DNA from: Desulfurococcaceae archaeon
GTDB lineage: Archaea; Thermoproteota; Thermoprotei_A; Sulfolobales; Desulfurococcaceae
Assembly: GCA_028275705.1 (NCBI GenBank)
Contig: JAPWUD010000002.1
Span: 59,385-123,384, forward strand
DNA: 64,000 nt
Direction of reading: 5' to 3'
Every line of letters starts with the position of its first letter. Positions within the stretch are counted from its first letter, which is position 1. Below the pieces are notes generated by a model, which had not been told where the DNA came from, made no database searches, and saw only the letters and a program-made list of their open reading frames with translations. A program made the position numbers and the translations under genes. Of this stretch, positions 9,165-18,047 are shown in pieces.

Positions 9165-10706
9165 GTGTCTCACCTGGTAAAGGCGGTAATGTTTACTTTT
9201 GAATCTATATACACGAAGAAAGTTGGGGGTTTAGCTGAGGTTCCACCGCGCTTAGCCAGCGCATTAATTGAAATCGGGGTTGATGCAGAGCTTTATCTAC
9301 CTAACCATGGATATATAGACACATGCAGTAATCCTGATTACGCAGTGCGGGTGGGGGATGATTTATACTGTATTAAGAGGCTGGAGGGAGTTAAACCATT
9401 GCATTACCTTGTTGGTGGAGGTGTTTTAGACGACCCATTTGTGTATTCCCCGCAAAGCCTTGTTTTGAAAACACTTGTTTTCGCCAGGGTTTTAAGAGAG
9501 TACTTCTCCGAGAGATTAAAGGGATTTACTGATAGACTCGTATTTCATGGACACGACTGGCACTCTATACCCACCCTGCTATCTTTAAACTCACTATTAT
9601 ATGATAGTGGATTATCAGCACCCCTAATACTCCACTTTCACCTAGCTACTAAGAACAGAATTGAATTAACTGATCTATGTCGCCACGCCGGATTATGCGA
9701 GAACACAGTGATCCGTGGGGATCATGGTGCAAGAGAATTTAAGTACTACTATGATGCTGGGGGTGGAATATTGGAGAGAATTGCTGGTTACATTACCGAT
9801 AAAGTACTTACTGTCAGTAGGGGTTTCTCGAAGACTATTGCTAGGTACATTGGATTACATGCAGCTGGAAAAGTTGACTACGTGTTTAATGCATCTCCAT
9901 TTAATTGGGGTTATGTCGTGGAGGTTGTTTCAAGTAGGGGTGTTAAAAACCCCGAGGATCCTTTGGAGAGAGCTCGTTTTAGGAGAGCACTATTAACTAA
10001 TTTAATTGGTGGGATTGAAGTCTCATTCCTAGATGAAGAGTCGAAGAGGAGGGTTAGTGATATATTAAACCACTATAGTGTAGTGTACAATAGGGTATTT
10101 AGTGATGATGGGCCACTAGTGTTCTCTATTGGTAGGCTTAGTAGGCAGAAGGGTTTTGACTACATACTCCGCGCTCTAGATAAGCTCACATTAATTAATC
10201 CGAGAATTAAATTAATTCTCTCAATTATCCCGCTTGGATACCAAGATGATTCGCTTAAAGAGTGGATTGAAGCGGTTTTATCGTATCCTGAGAACCTCAG
10301 AGTTTTACCGGGTGCATTGAGTAGAGAGAACACGGTACTACTCTACTATGCATCAAACACCGTACTTATACCTAGTCGAAGCGAGCCCTTTGGCTTAGTG
10401 GCATTGGAGTCTATGGCTTCTGGAACCCCCGTGGTTGCAGCGAGAACAGGTGGACTTATCGACATAGTTGTAGATATTGAGAGAGACCCCTTGAATGGAG
10501 TTGGCCTCTTCTTCGATGTTGGGGATGTTTATGGATTGGCTGAGGCTACTGGTAGGCTTATTGAGCTTGTTGAACCTAAAGGGGAGAACGTGGAGAGGGC
10601 TAGGCGTTTGAGAATGAACTGCATTAAGCGTGCAGGGGAGTTTAATTGGAGGGCTTCCGCTGAAAAAACTAAGTCTATATATAGAGAGTTTATTGACTTA
10701 ACCTAG
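9165..10706 (+). CDS. glgA: Glycogen/starch synthase, GT5 family
   Basis: Extends alpha-1,4-glucan from a nucleotide-glucose donor. The N-terminal Rossmann domain holds the donor-binding KKVGGLAEVPPRLASAL motif (the KxGGL of GlgA), and FHGHDWHS. The C-terminal domain has FSIGRLSRQKGFDYIL and the retaining-GT motif PSRSEPFGLVALESMASGTPVVA with the acidic EPFGLVALE. Length (513) fits archaeal GT5 enzymes; the C-terminus is complete. Start is GTG 9165, six bases after the previous stop. Last gene of the cluster, it converges on the threonine dehydrogenase gene and the two overlap by four bases. UDP- versus ADP-glucose preference cannot be read here. Confidence 0.88.
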   Translation: MSHLVKAVMFTFESIYTKKVGGLAEVPPRLASALIEIGVDAELYLPNHGYIDTCSNPDYAVRVGDDLYCIKRLEGVKPLHYLVGGGVLDDPFVYSPQSLVLKTLVFARVLREYFSERLKGFTDRLVFHGHDWHSIPTLLSLNSLLYDSGLSAPLILHFHLATKNRIELTDLCRHAGLCENTVIRGDHGAREFKYYYDAGGGILERIAGYITDKVLTVSRGFSKTIARYIGLHAAGKVDYVFNASPFNWGYVVEVVSSRGVKNPEDPLERARFRRALLTNLIGGIEVSFLDEESKRRVSDILNHYSVVYNRVFSDDGPLVFSIGRLSRQKGFDYILRALDKLTLINPRIKLILSIIPLGYQDDSLKEWIEAVLSYPENLRVLPGALSRENTVLLYYASNTVLIPSRSEPFGLVALESMASGTPVVAARTGGLIDIVVDIERDPLNGVGLFFDVGDVYGLAEATGRLIELVEPKGENVERARRLRMNCIKRAGEFNWRASAEKTKSIYREFIDLT

Positions 10707-11668
10707 TCTACGTGTATTTCTCTTCCTAGTTTCCTAGCTATTTTCACCAACATGTCTTTAACCATAGCCTCAAACGTCCAATCTGGCTTCCAACCCCACT
10801 CTTCACGTGCGACGCTATCGTCTATGCTTCTAGGCCATGAATCAGCTATTTTCTGCCTGAAGTCTGGTTTATAATCAACTTTGAGGTTTGGTATGTACTT
10901 CCTTATCTCCTCTTCGAGTTGCTTAGGTGTGAAGCTAAAAGCTGCCACATTGTAGCCTACGAATAGCTTTAGTTTCGATTTATCGGCTTTCATTAAGTCA
11001 ACAACGGATTTTAACGCGTCGGGCATGTATATCATAGGCAGCTCTGTGTCTTCCCTGAGATAGCATGTATAGGGCTTACCCTCAACGGCATAGTAGAAGA
11101 TCTCAACTGCGTAGTCTGTTGTTCCACCTCCAGGTAGAGCTTCACTACTAATAATTCCAGGCCACCTAACACCCCTCACATCTAGATCGTACTTATATAC
11201 ATAGTATCGGGCTATGAGTTCTCCAGCGTATTTTGTTATACCATACATTGTTATTGGCTCTATTACTGCGTGTTGGGGTGTTTTAATCTTAGGTGTTGTG
11301 GGGCCGAAGACCGCTATTGAACTTGGCCAGAAGACCCTTAATCTATACTCTCTGGCTAATTCTAGTACATTGTATAGTCCAACCATGTTTACTTGCCAAG
11401 CTAATTGAGGGTTTTTCTCACCAGTGGCAGATAATATTGCGGCTAGGTTGTATACTTCGTCTACATTATATTTCTTAATGGCACTCTCAATAGACTCTAC
11501 TTTAGTTACATCTACGTACTCCATTGGTCCCTCGAGGAGAGGCCCTTTCTCTGGTTTTACAGGGTAATATCCAGCAATAACGTTGTCTCTTCCATATATT
11601 TTACGTAAAAATGGGACTAGCTCTGTGCCAACCTGCCCTGTTGCTCCAATGACTAGTATTCGTGTCAA
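10703..11668 (-). CDS. tdh: L-threonine 3-dehydrogenase, short-chain (SDR/epimerase) type
   Basis: Oxidises L-threonine to 2-amino-3-ketobutyrate with NAD+. This is the extended-SDR form, not the zinc-dependent medium-chain form of Thermococcales. NAD motif GATGQVG is at residues 8-14, the catalytic Tyr-Lys lies in MYGITKYAGE, with PSSIAVFGP before it and VRGVRWPGIIS after it, as in the epimerase-like threonine dehydrogenases of Thermoplasma and Flavobacterium. The gene lies 13 bases downstream of kbl on the same strand, and kbl performs the next step, which strongly supports the substrate assignment. Start is TTG 11668. Confidence 0.87.
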   Translation of the reverse strand: MTRILVIGATGQVGTELVPFLRKIYGRDNVIAGYYPVKPEKGPLLEGPMEYVDVTKVESIESAIKKYNVDEVYNLAAILSATGEKNPQLAWQVNMVGLYNVLELAREYRLRVFWPSSIAVFGPTTPKIKTPQHAVIEPITMYGITKYAGELIARYYVYKYDLDVRGVRWPGIISSEALPGGGTTDYAVEIFYYAVEGKPYTCYLREDTELPMIYMPDALKSVVDLMKADKSKLKLFVGYNVAAFSFTPKQLEEEIRKYIPNLKVDYKPDFRQKIADSWPRSIDDSVAREEWGWKPDWTFEAMVKDMLVKIARKLGREIHVD

Positions 11669-11681
11669 TAAATAGACACCT

Positions 11682-12881
11682 TTATATTATCCCTAATCTC
11701 TTGCCATGCCTCTCATAGGCTGCAAGTGCTTTATTCAAGTCCTCCATTGTGTGTCCGGCATTAACTTGATTCCTTATTCTCTCTGTCCCTCTAGGCACCA
11801 TGGGGTAGACTATTGGGACAACGAATATTCCCTCATCGAATAGCGACTTAGCTAGTTCACGCGTCTTCTTGGTGTCGCCAATAATTGCTGGTATTATGGG
11901 TGTTTGGCTCTTCCCAGTGTTGAACCCCATGGATTGGAGCTCTTTCCTGAAGTAGTTTGCATTCTCGTGTAGTCTCCTTATCCTCTCTTTTCCCTCAGGG
12001 CTCATCACTATCTCTATTGCCTTAATGTTAGCCGCTATTACGGGGACTGGCGGGCCAGTGCTAAGTAGCCAGCTTCTAGCTCTGTTTCTAATGTACTCAA
12101 TGATCTCTTTGTCTGAGCCGATCATCCCACCACTAGAGCCAAGGGCCTTGGAGAATGTACCCATGTGTATGTCTACTTTATCCTCGACTCCGAAGTGTGC
12201 TGGTGCTCCATGCCCCTCTCCTAGGACTCCATCTCCATGTGCATCGTCAACGTAGAAGATTGCATTATAGTCTTCAGCTAGTTTAGCGATATCTCTGAGT
12301 GGTGCTATATCCCCATCCATTGAGAACACTGCATCCGTTATAATTAGGACCTTATTGTACTTATCTCTATTCTTCCTCAACTTGTCCTCTAAGTCTCCCA
12401 CATCGCAGTGATTATAGATGATTTTCTCCGCTCTAGAGAGCCTGATCCCGTCGATGATACTACCGTGGTTCAATTGATCTGATAGTATCAAGTCACCTTG
12501 ATCGACAAGTGCGGGTATAGTGCCTTGGTTCGCGGCAAAGCCTGTTGGGAAGAATAGTCCAGCCTCAGTCCTCTTAAACTCGGCGATCTTATTCTCAAGC
12601 TCCGCTAGGATCTCGTGGTAACCTGCAATAGCCCAAACAGCGCCAGGACCCCAACCATACTTCTCCATAGCCTCAATAGCGGCTTGCTTTAACCTAGGAT
12701 CGTTCGCTAAGTTTAGGTAGTTATTTGATGCGAGAACAACTACCTCGCGGCCCTCAACCACTGCTCTAGGACCAGCAGGGCTCATAACCCTCCTAATCTC
12801 CCAGAACTCTCCTCTCTCATATAGCTCTTTCAATCGAGCGGAATAGAACTCTTTAACAAATTTCTTAGCCAATGTAGACAC
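11682..12881 (-). CDS. kbl: 2-amino-3-ketobutyrate CoA ligase (glycine C-acetyltransferase)
   Basis: PLP enzyme cleaving 2-amino-3-ketobutyrate with CoA to glycine and acetyl-CoA. Recognised by ASNNYLNLANDPRLKQAA, the aldol-site segment VDDAHGDGVLGEGHGAP and the Schiff-base lysine in MGTFSKALGSSGG, all standard for the alpha-oxoamine synthase family; ~400 residues fits. An in-frame ATG at 12941 would add 20 hydrophobic residues, but I prefer GTG 12881 (STLAKKFVKEFY...), because a TATA box sits 25-30 bases before that GTG, as expected for a leaderless mRNA. With tdh it forms the threonine degradation pathway, yielding acetyl-CoA for energy and glycine. Confidence 0.88.
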   Translation of the reverse strand: MSTLAKKFVKEFYSARLKELYERGEFWEIRRVMSPAGPRAVVEGREVVVLASNNYLNLANDPRLKQAAIEAMEKYGWGPGAVWAIAGYHEILAELENKIAEFKRTEAGLFFPTGFAANQGTIPALVDQGDLILSDQLNHGSIIDGIRLSRAEKIIYNHCDVGDLEDKLRKNRDKYNKVLIITDAVFSMDGDIAPLRDIAKLAEDYNAIFYVDDAHGDGVLGEGHGAPAHFGVEDKVDIHMGTFSKALGSSGGMIGSDKEIIEYIRNRARSWLLSTGPPVPVIAANIKAIEIVMSPEGKERIRRLHENANYFRKELQSMGFNTGKSQTPIIPAIIGDTKKTRELAKSLFDEGIFVVPIVYPMVPRGTERIRNQVNAGHTMEDLNKALAAYERHGKRLGII

Positions 12882-12905
12882 CGGAAATTCTATAAATAAA
12901 ACAGG

Positions 12906-12914
12906 TATAAATAT
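12906..12914 (-). promoter_or_regulatory. TATA box of the kbl-tdh operon
   Basis: On the minus strand the sequence reads ATATTTATA, centred about 28 bases before the GTG at 12881. That spacing would place the transcript start at or next to the start codon, a leaderless mRNA, which is common for first genes of crenarchaeal operons. Confidence 0.55.
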
Positions 12915-12975
12915 CTTTACATATATATACTCTATATTCAAATAGATATGAACTAGAATTTAAACATATAGAGTA

Positions 12976-13284
12976 GTGGTTGATTTGAATTTACAGGAGA
13001 TAATCGAAAAAATCAATAGATACTTTGAGCTTGGTGACAAAGAACTTGAGGAATTATACGAAGTCTTAGATGACTTATATGCTGATTACTCATCGAGGTT
13101 TCTCGAGGCTCTTGGAAAGCCGGAGGAGTATAAGGGTTTTTTAAACGAGTTCTTTACATTAGTTAAAAGCCTCATTACCAAGGAAAGTAGAAGTATGCTC
13201 GAGGAATTAGCTTTAATCGCAATATTAGATATACTTGCAAGTGACCTATATGAAAAATTAGTGGGCACTGCGGAGGTTAGTTGA
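12976..13284 (+). CDS. Small acidic helical protein, unknown function
   Basis: 102 codons from GTG 12976. I do not recognise it. The protein is rich in Glu, Leu and Asp, predicted all-helical (LQEIIEKINRYFELGDKELEELYEVLDDLYADY), with no cysteine, no membrane segment and no metal motif. Its composition is like another small helical protein at 21.7 kb, but I see no clear alignment between them. It is divergent from kbl with ~95 bases between starts, and is followed by ~130 AT-rich bases without a gene. Coding is supported by amphipathic periodicity and codon use like its neighbours; function is unknown. Confidence 0.6.
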   Translation: MVDLNLQEIIEKINRYFELGDKELEELYEVLDDLYADYSSRFLEALGKPEEYKGFLNEFFTLVKSLITKESRSMLEELALIAILDILASDLYEKLVGTAEVS

Positions 13285-13424
13285 AGCAAAAGCAATTAGT
13301 AAAATAAATAGCTGGCAGTATTATTAGGTAGCTCTTGAATAAATAATAATGTAAACACCGGACACTAAGTAAAATTATTATTAAATTAAGTCGATCATTT
13401 TATGGCTGAGTCAAGGTGGTAACT

Positions 13425-14027
13425 GTGGTTGATTGCTTAAAGTCTGCATATATATTGGGCATAGCATCAATTTCTATTCCTTTACTTCTAATATTTACAG
13501 CTACATTGGTTTCGGGTTGGTTTAATTTGTATTATAATGCTTTAAGCGATCTAGGGCATGCGGTGAAGAGTAATGTTGCTTGGATTTTTAATCTTGGACT
13601 AGCTATTGGTGGGGTATTGATTATTATTACAAGTGATCGATTCATATTAAGCGCAGACTTAGCAATGAGTGTACTGGTCTCACTAATTGGTTTTTCACTC
13701 ATACTTATTGGCGTATTTGACGAAGTTTATGGTAGACTGCACTTTTACGTCTCATTTATGTTCTTCTCGTTGTTGTTGTTAATGGCTTTAATCTACCCAC
13801 TGCGTGCGAGAAGAAGGTTAATGCCCATAGGAGTACTTATAGTTGTCGTCAATGTATTCACATGGTATATGCACTTTACACATAATAACCCACCTGGAGC
13901 TGCTATACCCGAGCTCGTCTCTATATTCTCTGTTGTAGCATTTTACCTAGATGCAGTACGATACTACTCTAGCATTACGTGTGGGAGGACTATGTGTAGA
14001 GGTGATTTTGTACTTCACAGTATTTAA
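13425..14027 (+). CDS. DUF998 family membrane protein
   Basis: Six probable membrane segments fill ~200 residues. The DUF998 signature follows the first segment: NALSDLGHAVKSNVAWIFNLGLAIGGVLI, and GVFDEVYGRLHFYVSFMFF later matches the family's conserved His-containing helix. The family has no firmly assigned function. I chose GTG 13425, which has GGTGG five bases upstream; GTG 13416 is also in frame. The last ~20 residues include two Cys and are likely cytoplasmic. It precedes a SagB-like oxidoreductase gene by 33 bases and may be co-transcribed with it. Confidence 0.75.
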   Translation: MVDCLKSAYILGIASISIPLLLIFTATLVSGWFNLYYNALSDLGHAVKSNVAWIFNLGLAIGGVLIIITSDRFILSADLAMSVLVSLIGFSLILIGVFDEVYGRLHFYVSFMFFSLLLLMALIYPLRARRRLMPIGVLIVVVNVFTWYMHFTHNNPPGAAIPELVSIFSVVAFYLDAVRYYSSITCGRTMCRGDFVLHSI

Positions 14028-14060
14028 CCCCTTGAATTATTAACTCTCAAAGGGAGATTA

Positions 14061-14864
14061 TTGAGGCGTATATTATCAATTCTAATCTCCCTCATTGCCT
14101 CAATTATTATAGTTATCTATGTAGTTACATTAACTAACCCACATGAGTCCGTGAGAGAGCAGGTTGTTATTGAAGAGCATGTAATTGAGCTTCAATACCC
14201 AAGGGTGCTGTCTAATATAACCGTTGAGGAGGCTATTTTGAAGAGGAGGAGCATTAGGGATTACACTGATCAACCCGTTCTAATCGAACACTTATCTCTA
14301 ATTCTATGGAGTGCTCAAGGTATTACAGATCCTAGACTAAAGTTTAGAGCTGCACCCAGTGCTGGTGCAACATATCCACTGGAGGTGTACGTTGTGGCTG
14401 GAGTGAGGGGTGTTTTAATACGCGATGGCTATTACTTAAAACCAGGTATATATAGGTATGATCCCTTAAAGCACGTTTTAGTATTAGTTAAGGAGGGTGA
14501 TTTCAGGGATCAGCTTGCATCTGCTGCTCTTGATCAAAAGTGGGTTAGAGAAGCCCCTATCAGTATTGTTATAACAGCTGTTTTCGAGAGAACTACGAGG
14601 ATTTATGGGGAGAGGGGTGCTTCTAGGTATGTTCCAATGGAGGTTGGCCATGTTGGTGAAAATATTTACCTAGTGGCTACCGCACTTGGCTATGGAACTG
14701 TGGCTGTTGGCGCTTTCTACGATAATGAAGTAGCATCAATCATTGGTCTCGAGGCAGAGGAGACACCTATGTATATAATGCCAATTGGTGTTCCTAAACA
14801 ACCAGTTAAAACAAGTTTTGAAGATTTATGGGTTTTTATAGAGGAGTCGAGGAGGGGGCCATGA
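14061..14864 (+). CDS. SagB-type nitroreductase-fold oxidoreductase with N-terminal membrane anchor
   Basis: FMN-dependent nitroreductase-fold protein of the SagB/ThcOx group. An N-terminal membrane segment (about residues 4-24) is followed by RRSIRDYTDQPV, AAPSAGATYPLEVYVV and PISIVITAVFERT, then the C-terminal MEVGHVGENIYLVATALGYGTVAVGAF motif, all characteristic of SagB-like dehydrogenases. In known systems SagB oxidises thiazolines in peptides, but stand-alone archaeal members have no proven substrate. The anchor suggests it faces one side of the membrane. Start TTG 14061 has GGGAG upstream. Its stop overlaps the ATG of the next membrane protein (ATGA), so the two are probably one complex. 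Confidence 0.78.
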   Translation: MRRILSILISLIASIIIVIYVVTLTNPHESVREQVVIEEHVIELQYPRVLSNITVEEAILKRRSIRDYTDQPVLIEHLSLILWSAQGITDPRLKFRAAPSAGATYPLEVYVVAGVRGVLIRDGYYLKPGIYRYDPLKHVLVLVKEGDFRDQLASAALDQKWVREAPISIVITAVFERTTRIYGERGASRYVPMEVGHVGENIYLVATALGYGTVAVGAFYDNEVASIIGLEAEETPMYIMPIGVPKQPVKTSFEDLWVFIEESRRGP

Positions 14865-15205
14865 ACTCTAAATTATTGAGGGCTGCATTATTAATGGTTG
14901 AAGCTACCTCAATACCCCTAATAGTACTAGGGTTTCTATACTTGGTTACAGGCTATCAGCTATTGAACCCGGGGATTCAATTAATACCCAGACCTAGAGT
15001 TATTCACACAGATGCTGTTTTGAGAATTACACTAGTCGCAGTTTCAATTCTTCACGGATATGGCGGCTTACTACTACTAATCGCCCGCCTAGCGAGAAGC
15101 AATCTCCTACGGGCCTCACTATTTATACTAGTTCATATACTACTAATAGTATTTTTAGCATTGGTGGTGCTCTTAGAAATCTCACTGTCCTCCTTCCCGC
15201 CATGA
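14861..15205 (+). CDS. Small membrane protein coupled to the SagB-like oxidoreductase
   Basis: About 114 residues with three hydrophobic helices (roughly 8-30, 52-74 and 82-106). Histidines occur at the membrane edges (IHTDAVLR, SILHGYGG and VHILLI), a pattern compatible with b-type haem or quinone binding but not proof of it. Start ATG 14861 is favoured over an upstream in-frame ATG at 14828 because GGAGGGG lies directly before it and it overlaps the SagB stop by four bases. I recognise no family. The coupling to a flavoenzyme suggests a membrane electron acceptor subunit; this is inference. Confidence 0.68.
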   Translation: MNSKLLRAALLMVEATSIPLIVLGFLYLVTGYQLLNPGIQLIPRPRVIHTDAVLRITLVAVSILHGYGGLLLLIARLARSNLLRASLFILVHILLIVFLALVVLLEISLSSFPP

Positions 15206-15273
15206 GTGGCGAGGCTTTTAGTTGTAAAATTCATCATTAAGAGCTATAATTGTAGCTTCTAGAGTGTTATTTA

Positions 15274-15281
15274 TTTTTATA
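15274..15281 (+). promoter_or_regulatory. TATA box upstream of the thiolase-carboxyltransferase operon
   Basis: TTTTTATA centred ~32 bases before GTG 15310. It is the only strong TATA-like element in the 100-base gap after the SagB-associated membrane protein, and marks the likely start of the thiolase-pccB transcript. Confidence 0.45.
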
Positions 15282-15309
15282 CCTCTCCCCAAATACGTAT
15301 AAGAGGCAG

Positions 15310-16494
15310 GTGTTTGAGTTGGATCGAGTGTTTCTAGTTGGTGTTGGATTAACGAAAATAGGTAGGTTCTTCGAGAAGCATGCTAAGGATTTGTTTGCTG
15401 AGGCTTTATGGAGGGCTATTGATGATGCAGGTGGGTTGAAGCCTAGGGCCATAGTTGTGGGCAATATGACTTCTAGTGTTTTAATGGGTCAGGATAGTCT
15501 TGGTGCATTGGTTGCAGACTATGCTGGGTTGAGGGGTATACCTGCATTTAAAGTTGAAGCGGCCTGTGGTAGTGGTGGAGCGGCATTATATGCTGCATAT
15601 GCATTGGTTAAATCAGGTGTTGTTGATGTTGTTGCTGCTGGTGGAGTTGAGAAGTTAACTGAAGCTAATACAGAGTACGTAACTAGGGCTCTTGCTCAGG
15701 CTGCTGATGCAGACTTCGAGGTGTTTTATGGTGCAACCTTCACGGGTTTGAATGCTATGGTTGCAAGGCTGTATAAGTCTCTATTTGGCTATAGTGACGA
15801 GGACTTATCATACTGGCCTCTTAAAATGCATGAGTACGCGAGTTTTAATCCATATGCACAGCTACCTAGGAAGACAACGATGAAGGAGATTCTTGAGAGC
15901 CCGTTGATCGCTGATCCAATAAGGCTGTACCACGCTGCACCAATTGGTGATGGTGCAGCAGTAGTAATCCTAGTTAAAGGAGAAGATAAAGCTAGAGAAG
16001 TAGCTAAAGCAACTGGGAGAGATGTCTTAGTTGAATTGTCAAGCGTTGCGATGGCGACTGATAGTGTTGATCTAGCCTCTAGAAACGACTTGCTCACAAT
16101 GGAGTCTACAGTTGTGGCTACTCGTGATGCAATGCAGAGAGCTGGAGTTGAACAGAGGAATATTGACTACGTTGAATTACACGATGCATTCCACGTAACA
16201 GGCTTTGTAGCCCTTGAAGACCTTGGTTTTGCACCGAAGGGAATGGGTGCTAAGTTGTTTAAAGAGGGTAAATTCCAGAGGGGTGATAAGCCCGAGGTAA
16301 ACTTTAGTGGGGGCCTCAAGGCGAGAGGCCACCCTGTCGGAGCAACGGGTATTTATCAAGCGGCAGAGGCTGCAATGCAGTTGAGGGGAGACTTCCCAGG
16401 GTATAAGGCTAGTAGTCCTGAGACTGCGTTAACGCACAATATTGGAGGTATTAGTACAATCGCCATTGTCTCTGTTTTTAAGAGGGTTAGGTAA
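15310..16494 (+). CDS. Thiolase family protein (acetyl-CoA acetyltransferase / SCP2-type)
   Basis: Thiolase fold of 394 residues. The nucleophilic cysteine lies in VEAACGSGGAAL (Cys86), the His of the C-terminal domain in ELHDAFHVTGF, and the GHPVGATG motif near the C-terminus (KARGHPVGATGIYQ). This is the SCP2/acetyl-CoA acetyltransferase type found in archaea, which lacks the second catalytic cysteine pattern of bacterial PhaA thiolases. In many archaea such thiolases work with HMG-CoA synthase and a DUF35 protein, neither of which is here; instead it overlaps the carboxyltransferase gene by one base (TAATG), pointing to acyl-CoA metabolism. Confidence 0.83.
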   Translation: MFELDRVFLVGVGLTKIGRFFEKHAKDLFAEALWRAIDDAGGLKPRAIVVGNMTSSVLMGQDSLGALVADYAGLRGIPAFKVEAACGSGGAALYAAYALVKSGVVDVVAAGGVEKLTEANTEYVTRALAQAADADFEVFYGATFTGLNAMVARLYKSLFGYSDEDLSYWPLKMHEYASFNPYAQLPRKTTMKEILESPLIADPIRLYHAAPIGDGAAVVILVKGEDKAREVAKATGRDVLVELSSVAMATDSVDLASRNDLLTMESTVVATRDAMQRAGVEQRNIDYVELHDAFHVTGFVALEDLGFAPKGMGAKLFKEGKFQRGDKPEVNFSGGLKARGHPVGATGIYQAAEAAMQLRGDFPGYKASSPETALTHNIGGISTIAIVSVFKRVR

Positions 16495-18047
16495 TGAGTA
16501 GCCATGACGATTTATTAAAGAAGGTAAGTGAGCTAAGGGAGAAATCCATTTTAGGTGGTGGTAAAGACAAGATCGAGCAGCAAAAGCAGAAGGGGAAGTT
16601 GTGGGTTCGCGAGAGAATAGAGAAGCTCCTAGACCCCGGGTCTTTTGTTGAACTAGAGTGGTTGAGAGTACATAGATCAACTTACTTTGGACTAGATAAA
16701 TTAAAATACTATGGAGACGGCGTTGTAACAGGTTATGGTAGAATAAATGATAGATTAGTATACATCTATGCACAAGACTTCACGGTTTTAGGGGGGAGTA
16801 TTGGTGAAGTCCACGGGGAGAAAATCGCTAAAACAATAGAGAGAGCTATACAGGTAGGGGTCCCGGTTATTGGGTTATATGACTCGGGTGGAGCAAGGAT
16901 ACAAGAGGGTGTTGCTTCACTACACGCTTGCGGGAGATTATTTAATGCAAATGTAAAGGCAAGTGGGGTTATACCACAAATAGCTGTCATAATGGGCCCC
17001 TGCGCAGGAGCAGCTGCATACAGCCCTGCCTTAATGGACTTTGTCATAATAGTGAAGGGTTCATACATGTTTATAACAGGCCCTGAGGTAGTGAAGGCGG
17101 CAACAGGGGTTTCAGTGAGTTTTGAAGAACTGGGAGGAGCTAATGTACATGGATCCACTAGTGGTGTTGCACACTTTGTAGCAGATTCCGAGGAGGAGGC
17201 TTTCGAGATTATTAGAAAACTCCTATCATACCTCCCAAATAATAGCACTGAGGAGCCTCCTTTTGTGCAAACCGATGATCCTGTCGATAGGAGGCTTGAA
17301 GAACTATACGAGGTTGTACCGTTAGATCCCATGAAGCCGTTTGACGTTAAACACGTGGTAAGGTCTATTGTAGACTATGGGGAGTTCCTTGAGGTTCACA
17401 GAGATTATGCTAAATCAGCTGTCGTTGGCTTTGGACGGATTGGCGGCTACGTAGTAGGGATTGTTGCAAATCAGCCAGCTGTAAATGCCGGGGTTATAGA
17501 TATAGATTCAAGCAACAAGATCGCTAGGTTTGTTAGATTCTGTGATGCCTTTAATATACCAATTGTTACGCTCGTTGACACACCCGGCTTCATGCCTGGT
17601 GTAGACCAGGAGCATGGAGGTATAATAAAGCACGGTGCAAAAGTACTTCACGCCTACGCAGAGGCAACAGTGCCGAAGATAACTGTTATCATGAGGAAGG
17701 CTTATGGAGGTGCATATATAGCCATGGGGAGTTTATCGCTTGGAAGTGATGTAAACTACGCATGGCCCACTGCAGAGATAGCTGTAATGGGGCCTGAGGG
17801 AGCGGTGAGAATTCTATATAGGAGAGAGATTGAGAAAGCCGCTGATCCAGAGGCTTTATTCAAGGAGAAGTTGAAGGAATATAGAGATGTCTTTGCCAAT
17901 CCATATAGAGCCGCGGAGCTGGGTTATATAGACGAGGTTATAGATATAGCTGATACCAGGAGGAAAATTTACAGTGCACTCGTATTGCTATCCACTAAGA
18001 GAGCGGAGTTGCCTCCTATAAGGAAGCACACTAATATTCCACTATAA
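16494..18047 (+). CDS. pccB: Acyl-CoA (propionyl/methylmalonyl-CoA) carboxyltransferase
   Basis: Carboxyltransferase subunit that moves CO2 between carboxybiotin and an acyl-CoA. 517 residues with two crotonase-like halves: N-terminal FTVLGGSIGEVHGEKI and IGLYDSGGARIQEGV, C-terminal IPIVTLVDTPGFMPGVDQE and KAYGGAYIAMGS. These match PccB/MmdA; the two cannot be separated by sequence alone. MmdA is part of the Na+-pumping methylmalonyl-CoA decarboxylase, which needs no biotin carboxylase. The gene overlaps the thiolase stop and converges with the biotin carrier gene on the other strand (6-base overlap). The only biotin-carboxylase homologue in the window (43.5-45.0 kb) has lost key residues, which makes the decarboxylase reading worth considering. 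Confidence 0.87.
   Translation: MSSHDDLLKKVSELREKSILGGGKDKIEQQKQKGKLWVRERIEKLLDPGSFVELEWLRVHRSTYFGLDKLKYYGDGVVTGYGRINDRLVYIYAQDFTVLGGSIGEVHGEKIAKTIERAIQVGVPVIGLYDSGGARIQEGVASLHACGRLFNANVKASGVIPQIAVIMGPCAGAAAYSPALMDFVIIVKGSYMFITGPEVVKAATGVSVSFEELGGANVHGSTSGVAHFVADSEEEAFEIIRKLLSYLPNNSTEEPPFVQTDDPVDRRLEELYEVVPLDPMKPFDVKHVVRSIVDYGEFLEVHRDYAKSAVVGFGRIGGYVVGIVANQPAVNAGVIDIDSSNKIARFVRFCDAFNIPIVTLVDTPGFMPGVDQEHGGIIKHGAKVLHAYAEATVPKITVIMRKAYGGAYIAMGSLSLGSDVNYAWPTAEIAVMGPEGAVRILYRREIEKAADPEALFKEKLKEYRDVFANPYRAAELGYIDEVIDIADTRRKIYSALVLLSTKRAELPPIRKHTNIPL

Noticed and set aside
12882..12941. N-terminal extension of the ketobutyrate ligase gene to ATG 12941
   Set aside because: It would add 20 hydrophobic residues to a cytoplasmic PLP enzyme and would begin upstream of the TATA box.
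15215..15260. Minus-strand ATGATGA near 15.2 kb as a box C
   Set aside because: No box D or C' follows within 60 bases.
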